Source: Salipiger sp. H15 (GTDB lineage: Bacteria > Pseudomonadota > Alphaproteobacteria > Rhodobacterales > Rhodobacteraceae). Taken from it: a stretch of DNA of 64,000 bases. Shown here piece by piece: positions 28,506-37,009 of this stretch. Positions within the stretch are counted from its first letter, which is position 1. Every line of letters starts with the position of its first letter. Made by a program: the position numbers and the translations under genes. The stretch spans positions 2,866,084 to 2,930,083 of the forward strand of contig NZ_CP123384.1 of NCBI RefSeq assembly GCF_040409955.1. Reading direction: 5' to 3'. Under the pieces are notes generated by a model, which saw nothing but the letters and a program-made list of their open reading frames with translations, made no database searches and was not told where the DNA came from.

Positions 28506-28528
28506 TTTTCATCTTTCCTTAAATACTC
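28506..28528. repeat. Dispersed repeat, single copy
   Basis: TTTTCATCTTTCCTTAAATA followed by CTC matches the half-element arm at 36931-36953 with few differences. It lies between the exporter stop and its terminator. Confidence 0.6.
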
Positions 28529-28540
28529 AAATCCAGCGGC

Positions 28541-30352
28541 TCAGGCAGCGCGCTCCTCGGCCTGCTGGAGTGCCCAGAGCTGGGCGTAGCGCCCGGCCCG
28601 CGCCAGCAGCGCCTCGTGGGTGCCAACCTCGACCACCTCGCCCTTCTCGAGCACGACGATGCGGTCGGCGTCGGCGATGGTCGAGAGCCGGTGCGCGATG
28701 GTCAGCACGGTGCGCCCCTCGCCCGCGCGGCGCAGCGCCGACTGGATCGAGGCCTCGGTCTCGGTGTCGAGCGCCGAGGTCGCCTCGTCGAGCAGCAGGA
28801 TCGGCGGATCCTTGAGCAGCGTGCGCGCGATGCCGACGCGCTGCTTCTCGCCGCCCGACAGCTTCAGCCCGCGCTCGCCCACGGTGGTCTCGTAGCCCTC
28901 GGGCAGCGAGGTGATGAAGTCGTGGATCTGCGCGGCCCTTGCGGCGGCGATGACCTCGGCCTCGGTGGCATCGTCCTTGCCGTAGGCGATGTTGTAGCGG
29001 ATCGTGTCGTTGAACAGCACCGTGTCCTGCGGCACCACGCCGATCGCGCCGTGCAGGCTTTCCTGCGTCACGTCGCGCAGGTCCTGCCCGTCGATGCGGA
29101 TCGCCCCGCCCGAGACGTCGTAGAAGCGGAAGAGCAGCCGCCCGATGGTGGACTTGCCCGAGCCCGAGGGCCCGACCAGCGCCACGCTCTCGCCCGCGCC
29201 GACGGTCAGCGAGATGCCCTTGAGGATTTCCCGCTCGCGGTCGTAGCCGAAGCGCACGCCGTCGAATTGCACCGCGCCGCCGCCGACCCGCAGCGCCGGG
29301 GCACCGGGCTTGTCCGAGACCTCGGCGGGCTGGTCCAGCAGGTCGAACATCTGCCCCATGTCGACGAGGCTTTGGCGGATCTCGCGGTAGACCGTGCCGA
29401 GGAAGTTCAGCGGCATGGTGATCTGGATCATGTAGGCGTTGACCATGACGAAATCGCCCACGGTCAGGCTGCCCTTCTGCACGCCCATCGCCGCCATCAC
29501 CATGACCGCCACCAGCCCGAGGTTGATGATCAGCGCCTGCCCGAAGTTCAGCATGGCCAGCGAGGTCGCGGTCTTCACCGCCGCCTCCTCGTAGCCTTCC
29601 ATCGCATGGTCGTAGCGCGCCGCCTCGCGGCCCTCGGCGTTGAAATACTTCACCGTCTCGAAGTTCAGCAGGCTGTCGATGGCCTTCTGGTTGGCGTCGG
29701 TGTCCTGCGCGTTCATCCTGCGGCGCAGGCGCACGCGCCATTCGGTCACCGCGAAGGTGAACCAGACGTAGAGCGCGATGGTCACCGCCACCACTGCGAG
29801 ATACCAGATATCGAAGAGCCAGAAGAGCACGATGCCGACGAGCAGCAGCTCGAGCACCAGCGGGCCGACCGAGAAGAGCAGGAAGCGCAACAGGAAGTCG
29901 ACGCCCTTCACCCCGCGCTCGATGATCCGGCTGAGCCCGCCGGTCTTGCGCGTGATGTGGTAGCGCAGCGAGAGCTTGTGGATGTGGGTGAAGGTCTCCA
30001 GCGCCAGCTTGCGCAGCGCGTGCTGGCCGACCTTGGCGAAGATGCCGTCGCGCAGCTGCTGGAAGGCGGCGTTGAGGATGCGCGCCATGCCATAGGCCAG
30101 CGTCAGGCCGACCGCGCCAAGGAGCATCGGCGAGGCCTCGCCCCCGAGGCTGTCCACCGCCTGCTTGTAGAGCAGCGGCGTGCCCACGGCGATGAGCTTG
30201 GCGGCCAGCAGCAGCAGCAGCGCGATGACCACCCGGTGCTTCACCCAGGGCTCGGCGTCGGGCCAGAGATAGGGGGCGACGCGGCGGATGGTGCGCAGGC
30301 CCGAGCGGCGCTCGGCGTCTTCGATGGTGGGATCTTGGGTCTCGGGAGGCAT
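28541..30352 (-). CDS. Atm1/ABCB7-type ABC exporter (fused permease and ATPase)
   Basis: The 603-residue half-transporter has six N-terminal spans. NAQDTDANQKAIDSLLNFET and VKYFNAEGREAARYD form the loop characteristic of Atm1/HMT1 proteins. The ATPase has Walker A GPSGSGKST, signature LSGGEKQR, Walker B ILLLDEATSALD and switch His in IAHRLST. Atm1 homologues export glutathione-linked compounds, including glutathione polysulfide or metal conjugates, and support Fe-S and heavy-metal homeostasis. It functions as a homodimer. Confidence 0.92.
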   Translation of the reverse strand: MPPETQDPTIEDAERRSGLRTIRRVAPYLWPDAEPWVKHRVVIALLLLLAAKLIAVGTPLLYKQAVDSLGGEASPMLLGAVGLTLAYGMARILNAAFQQLRDGIFAKVGQHALRKLALETFTHIHKLSLRYHITRKTGGLSRIIERGVKGVDFLLRFLLFSVGPLVLELLLVGIVLFWLFDIWYLAVVAVTIALYVWFTFAVTEWRVRLRRRMNAQDTDANQKAIDSLLNFETVKYFNAEGREAARYDHAMEGYEEAAVKTATSLAMLNFGQALIINLGLVAVMVMAAMGVQKGSLTVGDFVMVNAYMIQITMPLNFLGTVYREIRQSLVDMGQMFDLLDQPAEVSDKPGAPALRVGGGAVQFDGVRFGYDREREILKGISLTVGAGESVALVGPSGSGKSTIGRLLFRFYDVSGGAIRIDGQDLRDVTQESLHGAIGVVPQDTVLFNDTIRYNIAYGKDDATEAEVIAAARAAQIHDFITSLPEGYETTVGERGLKLSGGEKQRVGIARTLLKDPPILLLDEATSALDTETEASIQSALRRAGEGRTVLTIAHRLSTIADADRIVVLEKGEVVEVGTHEALLARAGRYAQLWALQQAEERAA

Positions 30353-30488
30353 GGCTCGGCTCTCTTGGCTTGGCGGGTCATGCCCTTATCCTGCCGGGCT
30401 CGCGAAGGCCAGAGGACCGAAACGCACAGGCCCCTGTGCGGCCTGCATCCGCGGCGGGTTGCGGGGGTCCGGACTGATCGCGCCGAGA

Positions 30489-30511
30489 GGCGCCCCGCCG
30501 GGCGGGGCGCC
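30489..30511 (-). terminator. Strong GC hairpin downstream of the LysM gene
   Basis: GGCGCCCCGCC (30489-30499) and GGCGGGGCGCC (30501-30511) are perfect complements. No U-run follows, so function as a terminator is uncertain. Confidence 0.45.
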
Positions 30512-30523
30512 GCCGGGTCGCGG

Positions 30524-31882
30524 TCAGTCGGGGAAGGCGAAGACCTGCCCCGGGTAGATCAGGTCGGGGTCGCGGATCTGCGTCTTGTTCGCCTCGAAGA
30601 CGCGGACATAGGCCATGCCGTCGCCGTAGCGGTCGCGCGCAATGGCCCAGAGCGTGTTGCCCGGCTGCACGGTCACCGCGGTGACCGACTCGGCGCTCGG
30701 CAGGTCGGCGGTGGCGGCGGCCAGCGTCTCGGGCGCCTCGCGGCGGAACGGGCTCTCGGCCCGGGCCGTCACCTCGCCCTTGCCGTCGAGCTGGTCGACG
30801 CGCAGCGTGTAGGTGCCCGCCGCGATGCCCGGCAGCGCCACCTGCCAGCGGCCGTTGGCAGCGACCTGCAGCGTGGTGACCTCGCTGTTGTCGAGGTAGA
30901 CTCGCAGGAAGGCCTCGCCGCTGCCGCGGCCCGAGAGTTCCACCCCGCCCGCCGCATCATAGGTGATCGCCTCGATGGCGACGCCGCCCGGCGCGACGGA
31001 CTCGGCGCTCTGCATGACCTCGACCCCTTCCGCATCCGACAGCAGCACGGTCGGCGCGGCCTGCTCGGGCGCGGCCCCGGCCGCGGTGCCCGCGGCGGCA
31101 ATCTCGGTGCCTTCTTCCGGGGTGCCCTCGCCCTCTTCTGCCACCAGCGGCGGCTCGGGCGGGGTGAGGATGACCTCCTGCTCGGACTCGATCTGCCTGC
31201 CCTGCCAGAGCATCCGCAGGCGCAGCACCTGCGGCGCGTCGGAGCGGGGCAGATCGAAGAAGGCGGCGAAGCGCCCGTCGGTGCCCACGGGGCTGGTCAG
31301 TTCCTCGCGGCCGTCGAGCAGCAGCACGACATCGCTGCCGGGCTCGGCCCGGCCCGCGACGGTGATCAGCCCTCCGGGCTCGGCGCGGACGAGATCGAAG
31401 CTCGGCGCGGCGGGCCAATCCGCCTGCGGCGCGGTCTTCGCGGCGGGGGCCTCCGTGGTCGCCCCGGCAAGAGCGGTTGCGGTCTCGGTCGCGGGCTCTC
31501 CCTCGGCGGGAAGCGCGAGGGCGATCTCGCCCTTGGTCCCGGTCTCGGCCGTGGTGCCGGTCGCGCCGGCGACCTCGGGCTCCGCGGTTTCGCCGGAAGA
31601 CTCGCTGGTGGCTTCGGTCGTCGCGGCCGCGCTTTCCCCGGCCGTCCCCGCGGCTTCGGATGCGGCGGTTGCCTCCTGCGCGGCTACGGCGGGCGCCGCG
31701 CCGGTGTCGGTCTTTGCGGGCTCGGTCTTGGCGGTTGCGGCGGCGTCCGGTGTCGTGGTCACGGGCGTGACCGCGGGCAGGCTCAGCTCGGCGGGTTTCG
31801 GGCCGATCACACCGCTCACGTAGAGCGCGCCGAGCACGGCTGCTCCACCCAGTCCGATCCAGACCCAGAGTTTGTTATTCAT
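30524..31882 (-). CDS. LysM-domain cell-envelope protein
   Basis: The 452-residue protein has an N-terminal membrane anchor (LWVWIGLGGAAVLGALYVSG), then a long low-complexity Ala/Thr/Glu region (about 30-145). Beta-rich bacterial Ig-like segments follow (for example GLITVAGRAEPGSDVVLLLD), and the protein ends in a LysM domain (VTVQPGNTLWAIARDRYGDG, ending LIYPGQVFAFPD). The LysM domain should bind peptidoglycan, so the linker would span the periplasm. It is a common Rhodobacterales architecture. A specific function is not known. Confidence 0.85.
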   Translation of the reverse strand: MNNKLWVWIGLGGAAVLGALYVSGVIGPKPAELSLPAVTPVTTTPDAAATAKTEPAKTDTGAAPAVAAQEATAASEAAGTAGESAAATTEATSESSGETAEPEVAGATGTTAETGTKGEIALALPAEGEPATETATALAGATTEAPAAKTAPQADWPAAPSFDLVRAEPGGLITVAGRAEPGSDVVLLLDGREELTSPVGTDGRFAAFFDLPRSDAPQVLRLRMLWQGRQIESEQEVILTPPEPPLVAEEGEGTPEEGTEIAAAGTAAGAAPEQAAPTVLLSDAEGVEVMQSAESVAPGGVAIEAITYDAAGGVELSGRGSGEAFLRVYLDNSEVTTLQVAANGRWQVALPGIAAGTYTLRVDQLDGKGEVTARAESPFRREAPETLAAATADLPSAESVTAVTVQPGNTLWAIARDRYGDGMAYVRVFEANKTQIRDPDLIYPGQVFAFPD

Positions 31883-31930
31883 CTTCTTTTATCCCCAGAA
31901 CGGCGCTCGAACTGTCCCCAACGAGCGCGG

Positions 31931-31959
31931 TTGAGAACCTATAACAATCCCGCTATCAC
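31931..31959 (+). promoter_or_regulatory. Candidate promoter of the LOG gene
   Basis: TTGAGA (31931-31936) and TATCAC (31954-31959) are separated by 17 bases, ending 32 bases before the LOG start codon. The region is AT-rich relative to its flanks. Confidence 0.4.
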
Positions 31960-31991
31960 CGGTCAAAACAGCATTTTTTCGGATTATCCAC

Positions 31992-32543
31992 ATGACCGCC
32001 AAATCTGTCTGCATTTATTGCGGCTCACGCCACGGCTCTGCATCCAGCTATGCTGCCGATGCCGCAAAGCTCGGCACTTCCATTGCACATCAAGGTTGGC
32101 GTCTTGTCTACGGCGCTGGCGACGTGGGGCTGATGGGAGAGGTCGCGCGCGCCGCCCAGCAGGCCGGCGGCGAGACCTTCGGGGTGATCCCGACGCACCT
32201 TCTGTCGCGCGAGGTGGGCAAGACCGACCTCACGCGGTTCGTGATCACCGAGACCATGCACGAGCGCAAGAAGGTCATGCTGATGAACGCCGACGCGGTG
32301 GTGCTGATGCCGGGCGGCGCGGGCAGCCTCGACGAGTTCTTCGAGGCGCTGACTTGGCGCCAGTTGGGGCTGCATGACAAGCCGATCGTGCTGCTTGACA
32401 CCGACGGGTTCTGGGGACCGCTGAAGGCGCTGCTGGGTCACGTGGTGGCGCAGGGCTTTGCCGACGCCTCGCTGCTGGACTTCATCCACAGCGCCGACAC
32501 CCCTGAGGGGGTGATGGAGATCCTCGCGCGGGAACTGGCCTGA
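31992..32543 (+). CDS. LOG-family protein (cytokinin riboside 5'-monophosphate phosphoribohydrolase-like)
   Basis: The 183-residue Rossmann-like protein has VCIYCGSRHG, LVYGAGDVGLMGEVA, the catalytic Arg region ETMHERKKVML, and PGGAGSLDEFFEALTW. In the last, Ser replaces the usual Thr of the PGGxGT-x-E motif. LOG proteins release ribose 5-phosphate from nucleoside monophosphates. No obvious ribosome-binding site is present. It is divergent from the LysM gene and convergent with the host-attachment gene. Confidence 0.9.
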   Translation: MTAKSVCIYCGSRHGSASSYAADAAKLGTSIAHQGWRLVYGAGDVGLMGEVARAAQQAGGETFGVIPTHLLSREVGKTDLTRFVITETMHERKKVMLMNADAVVLMPGGAGSLDEFFEALTWRQLGLHDKPIVLLDTDGFWGPLKALLGHVVAQGFADASLLDFIHSADTPEGVMEILARELA

Positions 32544-32586
32544 GGACGTATCTCAGGTTCACCCCGCAAGAGGCTGAAACAAAAGG

Positions 32587-32612
32587 AAACGCCGCCCGGA
32601 CGGGCGGCGTTT
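32587..32612. terminator. Bidirectional terminator between LOG and host-attachment genes
   Basis: AAACGCCGCCCG (32587-32598) pairs with CGGGCGGCGTTT (32601-32612). The A and T ends serve both convergent genes. Confidence 0.75.
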
Positions 32613-32635
32613 CGCGTTCCATGGACCAGCGATGT

Positions 32636-33091
32636 TCAGGCCGGCGCGAACTCTGCGCGCAGCAGTTTCTCGATCTTGTCGAGCGGGTGGTTGGTCAGCG
32701 TCTTGTCGAGCTCCGCCACCACCTTGCCGGCCACCTCCTTGTGCAGCTTGCTGCGCAATTCGCCCAGCGTGGCGGGCGGCGCGACCAGCACGAGCCGCTC
32801 GAAAGCGCCCTTGTGGGCCTGCCTGTAGAGGATCTCGGCAAGCTCGTCGGCGAAGCGTTCCTTGGCCAGCCGGTGCCAGTCGGTGTCGTCGAGCGCCGAC
32901 TTCTGCCCGGACACGCCGTCGGACATTCTGCCCGGCCGATTGGCCGCCTGATCGCGGTTCGGCGGGTTTTCCTGCGTCTCGATCCGCACGACGTTCAGGT
33001 CCGGGTCAAGCGCGTCGACGTCATTGCGCAGGAACAGCGCTTTTTCGCCGTCCGCGACCAGAACCCAGGTTCCATTGGTGAGAATCGCCAT
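32636..33091 (-). CDS. Host-attachment family protein (PF10116)
   Basis: The 151-residue protein begins TNGTWVLVADGEKALFL and has FADELAEILYRQAHKGAFERL and LVLVAPPATLGELR, typical of PF10116. The family name comes from an Agrobacterium protein required for host attachment. The fold resembles the archaeal eRF1-like baeRF group, and the biochemical role is unknown. AAAAGGAGGG precedes the ATG. Confidence 0.88.
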   Translation of the reverse strand: MAILTNGTWVLVADGEKALFLRNDVDALDPDLNVVRIETQENPPNRDQAANRPGRMSDGVSGQKSALDDTDWHRLAKERFADELAEILYRQAHKGAFERLVLVAPPATLGELRSKLHKEVAGKVVAELDKTLTNHPLDKIEKLLRAEFAPA

Positions 33092-33180
33092 GGTTGGCCC
33101 TCCTTTTCCTTGCGCGACTCAACGCCCCGCCCTCGCGCGGCGTTCCATGGAGCGGGCCCGCAGGTCCGCAGCCGGAAAGG

Positions 33181-33210
33181 AAAACGCCCGGCCTCGATGA
33201 GGCCGGGCGT
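33181..33210 (-). terminator. Rho-independent terminator of fda
   Basis: ACGCCCGGCCTC (33184-33195) pairs with GAGGCCGGGCGT (33199-33210) around a 3-base loop, followed on the minus strand by TTTTCC. Confidence 0.8.
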
Positions 33211-33246
33211 GTCGGGCCACGGGGGCCGGACGGGATCAGATCAGGC

Positions 33247-34152
33247 TCAGAGCGAGGCCTGGTAGATCTTGTCGATGTTGCTGCCGAGCGCGGCGTTGAA
33301 GTCGCCGTCCGACTGCTTCTTCGACAGGCCCTCGGCCAGCGCGCGGCTGAAGGAAGCGATCATCTTGGTGTTCTTCGACAGGCGTTCGCAGGCATCGTCG
33401 GTGCTGTAGCCGCCCGACAGCGCCACGACGCGCACGACGCGCGGGTGATCGGCGAGACCGTCGTAGAGGCCCGGAACCGAGGGGATGGTCAGCTTGATCA
33501 TCACGTCCTCGCCCTCGGCCAGCGTGTCGAGGTGCTTGGCGAGCGCCGCCTCGAGGATCGCCTCGGCCTCTTCCTTGGTCGCGGAGTGGATGTTCACTTC
33601 CGGTTCCAGGATCGGCACCATGCCCGCCGCGATGACCATGCGGCCGATCTCGAACTGCTGCGCCACGACGGCCTCGATCCCATCGGCATTCGCCTCGTGG
33701 ATCACCGAGCGTTCCTTGGTGCCGAAGATGCCGAACTCCTGCGCGGCCTCGTTCAGGAACTCGGCGAGGCCCGGCATCGGCTTCATCAGCTGCACGCCGT
33801 TGGCCTCGTCCTCGAGGCCCTTGTCGATCTTCAGGAAGGGCACAACGCCGCGCTTTTCCCACAGGTACTGCGCCGTCGGCAGGCCCTCGATCTCGCCGCG
33901 CATGGTGCGCTCGAAGAGGATGGCGCCCAGCACCTTGTCGTTGGTGAAGTCAGGCGCGGTGATGATGCGGGTGCGCATCTTGTGGATCTCGCCGTACATT
34001 TCGGCTTCGCCGTTGTATTCGCTCTCCTCGACGCCGTACTGGAGCAGCGCCTTCGGGGTCGAGCCTCCGGACTGGTCGAGCGCGGCGATGAAGCCCTTGC
34101 CCGATGCCATCTGGTCTTTTTGCTTTGCAAAAACGGCCTTGTCCTGTGCCAT
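33247..34152 (-). CDS. fda: Class I fructose-bisphosphate aldolase
   Basis: The 301-residue enzyme contains GFIAALDQSGGSTPKALL, LKIDKGLE (the Lys region), MVPILEPEVNI and VRVVALSGGYS, as in the bacterial class I (Staphylococcus-type) aldolases. It reversibly splits fructose 1,6-bisphosphate through a Schiff base without metal. In Rhodobacterales it serves gluconeogenesis. GAGGATCTT precedes the ATG. LacI-type boxes lie upstream (34237-34257). Confidence 0.95.
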   Translation of the reverse strand: MAQDKAVFAKQKDQMASGKGFIAALDQSGGSTPKALLQYGVEESEYNGEAEMYGEIHKMRTRIITAPDFTNDKVLGAILFERTMRGEIEGLPTAQYLWEKRGVVPFLKIDKGLEDEANGVQLMKPMPGLAEFLNEAAQEFGIFGTKERSVIHEANADGIEAVVAQQFEIGRMVIAAGMVPILEPEVNIHSATKEEAEAILEAALAKHLDTLAEGEDVMIKLTIPSVPGLYDGLADHPRVVRVVALSGGYSTDDACERLSKNTKMIASFSRALAEGLSKKQSDGDFNAALGSNIDKIYQASL

Positions 34153-34236
34153 GGAAGATCCTCTTCAAGATCGTTAAAATCGCTTTGCCAAAGGCTTAGA
34201 CCAAGCGGATGCGGATGGGTAGATCGAAGCGCAGCT

Positions 34237-34257
34237 TTAACGCTACCATTAGCGCTA
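34237..34257. promoter_or_regulatory. Two LacI-type 9-mers upstream of fda
   Basis: On the minus strand TAGCGCTAA (34257-34249) and TAGCGTTAA (34245-34237) form a direct repeat spaced 12 bases, the first with the perfect core TAGCGCTA. They lie 85-105 bases upstream of the fda start and touch the end of the P450 gene. The form resembles LacI-family operators with a central CG. Confidence 0.4.
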
Positions 34258-35607
34258 GCGGGCGGAGATGCGCAGCCATATGCCGTCGCGCGCCCTCACG
34301 GTGAGGAAGGCGACCGGCTCGGGGATGCGGTCGGGCAGGATGTCCAGCCTCAGGTCGCGCAGGATGAGCGAGAGCAGCAGCACCCCCTCGACCATGGCAA
34401 ATCCCGCCCCGGTACAGACGCGCGGCCCGGCCGAGAAGGGCATGTAGGCCTCGCGCGCGCAGGCCCTGCCGTTCTCGGTGCCCCAGCGCGCCGGATCGAA
34501 GCCGTCGGGATTGTCCCAGAGCCGTTCGTGCCGGTGCTGGTGCCAGGGGCTCAGCACCACCTGCGCGCCCTTCGGCACGTCACGTTCGCGGAAACGCACG
34601 GGACAGGTTGCCTCACGCACCATCATCGGCACCGGCGGGTAGAGCCGCAGCGCCTCGCGGAAGACGTCGCGCGAGAGGCGCAGCCTGGCGATGTCGGAGA
34701 AGTCGGGCGCGTCGCCGAGCACCTGCGCCTCCTGCGCCAGCCGCTCCTGCCACTCGGGATGCGCCGCCACCAGCCAGAGCGCCCAGGCCAGCGCCGAGGC
34801 CGAGGTCTCGTGCCCGGCGAGGAAGAAGATCGCCACCTGGTCGACCATCTCGGAGGTCGAGAAGGTCTCGCCGGTCTGCGGGTCGGGCGTGGTCATGATC
34901 TTGGTGGCAAGATCATCCGGCGCCCGCCCCGCCGCGATCGCCGCCTGCCGCTCGGCGGTCAGCCGGGTGATGAGCGCGCGGATGCGTTTCGCCGCCGCCC
35001 TGGTGCCGCGCCGGTGAAAGCGCGGCATCCAGCGCGGCAGCGGCAGGAAGGCGGCAAGGTTGAGGATCGGCTGCGTGCGCTGGTAGGCGCGGAACTCGTC
35101 GAAGACCGCCTGCGCAACCTCGTGCTCGATCGGCAGCGAGAAGAGCGTGCGGAAGATCACGTCGGCGGCGGCGTGGCTGGTGTGCGCCTCGATCTCCACC
35201 GCCTGCCCGGCCTCGGCCTTCAGCCGCGCCAGCGCCGCCTGCGCGGCGTCCCACATGGCGGGATAGGTCTCCTTCAGCCGCCCGCCCTCGAAGGCCGGGT
35301 CGATGATCCGCCGCTGCCGCAGCCAGGTCTCGCCATTGGTCAGGAAGACCGAGTTGCCGAGCAGCGGCCTCAGCCCCTCGGCGATGCGCCCGGATTTCGG
35401 GAACTCCATCGGCCGATCCTTCAGCACGGTCTTCACGAGGTCCGGCTGGTTGACGAGGAAGGAGCGGAAGAAGGGCGTGCGGAATTCGGCCATCCACGCC
35501 CGGTAGAGCCGCGCCGGCTGCGCCGACAGCAGGTCCGCCCGGAAGAGCCGCAGGTAGCGCAGCAGCGAGACCCGGTCGGGCCGCGACGGGGGCTTCGGCG
35601 GGATCAT
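34255..35607 (-). CDS. Cytochrome P450
   Basis: The 450-residue protein has the I-helix oxygen-activation motif AGHETS, ExxR in EALRLYPP, the DPARW region, and the heme loop FSAGPRVCTGAGFA with Cys398 as thiolate ligand. There is no membrane anchor. The substrate is unknown: sequence style (PFFRSFLVNQPDLVKTVLKD) resembles CYP4/102-like fatty-acid or terpene hydroxylases. No ferredoxin or reductase is adjacent. It overlaps the preceding hydrolase gene by ATGA, which implies joint expression. Confidence 0.93.
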   Translation of the reverse strand: MIPPKPPSRPDRVSLLRYLRLFRADLLSAQPARLYRAWMAEFRTPFFRSFLVNQPDLVKTVLKDRPMEFPKSGRIAEGLRPLLGNSVFLTNGETWLRQRRIIDPAFEGGRLKETYPAMWDAAQAALARLKAEAGQAVEIEAHTSHAAADVIFRTLFSLPIEHEVAQAVFDEFRAYQRTQPILNLAAFLPLPRWMPRFHRRGTRAAAKRIRALITRLTAERQAAIAAGRAPDDLATKIMTTPDPQTGETFSTSEMVDQVAIFFLAGHETSASALAWALWLVAAHPEWQERLAQEAQVLGDAPDFSDIARLRLSRDVFREALRLYPPVPMMVREATCPVRFRERDVPKGAQVVLSPWHQHRHERLWDNPDGFDPARWGTENGRACAREAYMPFSAGPRVCTGAGFAMVEGVLLLSLILRDLRLDILPDRIPEPVAFLTVRARDGIWLRISAR

Positions 35608-36848
35608 GCGGCGCGAGCCGGAGCAGGCGTCGTCGAGGTGAAGCGGTTCACCGGTGCCTCGAGCCGGCTCGCCGAGGGCGGGCGCTGCGCGTAGCGCGCC
35701 GCCAGCGTCAAGGGCCCGGCGGTGATGCGGAAATAGTCATAGTCCAACGGCGCGTCGAAGGCGCAGAGATACTGGAAATGCAGCCGGAAGAAGCGCCAGC
35801 GCAGCGCCTTCCAGCGCGCCGGGCTGAGCGAGCGGGTGAACTGCGCCGAGAAGACCAGCGGCCAGCGCTTGCCTTCGGGCGCGACGCCCGAGACCGCCAC
35901 CGGATCGCAGAGCGCGAAGGCGCAGCCGTCGCCGGGCGCGGTGACATCGACCCAGGTGAGCTCGTCCCGCGCCGAGAGGTAAGCCAGATCCGCCCGCAAC
36001 CGCCACGCGCCGCGCAGGAAGGACACCATCGGCACCACCTGCCCGAGGCTGAGGAAGCCGAGCCTCGGCCCCGCCGCCGGCACTCGCCCCGCGCGGATGA
36101 GGTCGGCAAGCACCGAGACGGCCAGATGCGCCCCCGAGCTGTGCCCGACCACCAGAACCTCGTCCACCTCTTCGGTCAGCGCCGCTGCGATCGCCGCGCC
36201 GAACTCGGCCATGCGCGCCTCGAGCTCGGGCGGGTTGGCGCCCCGGTGCCGGGCGGAATAGGCGTAGTCGTGCATGAGGTAATAGGCAAAAACCCGGCCG
36301 TCCTGTTTCTGGAACCAGCGCAGCAGCCCCCAGACCAGCCCGAGCCCGCCGATGCCGCCCAACAGCCGCGCCGCGCTCCCCAGCAACGGCACGGTCAACG
36401 CCGCCAGCGCGTAGAGCGCCCAGCCCGCCAGCAGCGCCAGCAGCAGTTGCAGAAGCAGCATGCCCACCGGGTAGAGCGCCGCGATCACCGGCCCCTTGCG
36501 CAGCTTCATCAGCCGGAAGAGCGCTCCGGTCGAGATGTATTCCCACGCCGTGCGCAGGAGTTGCAGGTAGGTCGCGGGGATCGAGTTCGACATGCTCGTC
36601 CGCACGATGTCGGACCAGACCAGCACCTCGACATCGGCCGAGACCTCCGCCCCGTCCATCTCCGCCTCGACGTGCCAGCCGTAGGGACCCTTGCTGGTCT
36701 TCGGGCTCAGCGCCAGCGCATAGCCCGAGATCGCCGCCTGCGCCGCGCCCTCCTTGCGGTAGAGCTCGCGGTAGCGGCGCGGATGAATGGGATCATAGCC
36801 GGGGATGTAGAACACCCGCCTGCGCGTCACCGCTCCGCTGTCACTCAT
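35604..36848 (-). CDS. Membrane-associated alpha/beta-hydrolase-like protein
   Basis: The 414-residue protein has RRVFYIPGYDP near the start (an oxyanion/GxD-like turn), two hydrophobic membrane segments (about 118-150 and 153-175), and the nucleophile elbow VVGHSSGAH with Ser237. This is a lipase-like fold with a membrane insertion. No named family is recognised beyond that. It is translated just before, and coupled to, the cytochrome P450, so it may handle the same lipid-like substrate. Confidence 0.75.
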   Translation of the reverse strand: MSDSGAVTRRRVFYIPGYDPIHPRRYRELYRKEGAAQAAISGYALALSPKTSKGPYGWHVEAEMDGAEVSADVEVLVWSDIVRTSMSNSIPATYLQLLRTAWEYISTGALFRLMKLRKGPVIAALYPVGMLLLQLLLALLAGWALYALAALTVPLLGSAARLLGGIGGLGLVWGLLRWFQKQDGRVFAYYLMHDYAYSARHRGANPPELEARMAEFGAAIAAALTEEVDEVLVVGHSSGAHLAVSVLADLIRAGRVPAAGPRLGFLSLGQVVPMVSFLRGAWRLRADLAYLSARDELTWVDVTAPGDGCAFALCDPVAVSGVAPEGKRWPLVFSAQFTRSLSPARWKALRWRFFRLHFQYLCAFDAPLDYDYFRITAGPLTLAARYAQRPPSASRLEAPVNRFTSTTPAPARAA

Positions 36849-36930
36849 ACCAAGGCCCCCGTTCCCCTGCCCGCGACGATGCCCCTAGCAGGCGTGAAGG
36901 GCAAGAGTGAGGCAGCGGCAAGGCAGCGCG

Positions 36931-37007
36931 CTTTCATCTTTCTCCAAATACTCATGCCGCGCGGGCCGAAAGCGCCTCCGGCGGGAGTATTTGCGGAAAG
37001 ATGAAAG
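36931..37007. repeat. Dispersed palindromic repeat, inverted pair
   Basis: Arms CTTTCATCTTTCTCCAAATA.. (36931-36953) and GAGTATTTGCGGAAAGATGA.. (36985-37007) are inverted copies. The right copy is preceded by CGCCTCCGGCGG, and the 20-base CGCCTCCGGCGGGAGTATTT stretch recurs exactly, inverted, at 2816-2835. It ends 2 bases before the ccdA stop codon. Confidence 0.8.
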
Positions 37008-37009
37008 GC

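Noticed and set aside
31984..31992. Perfect DnaA box TTATCCACA at the LOG gene start
   Set aside because: A single 9-mer is expected by chance about once in a window this size. No other origin features such as box clusters, dnaA or AT-rich unwinding region are present.
28616..32377. Open frame of over 1200 codons antisense to the exporter and LysM genes
   Set aside because: Shadow of two well-supported genes, with biased composition and no family similarity.
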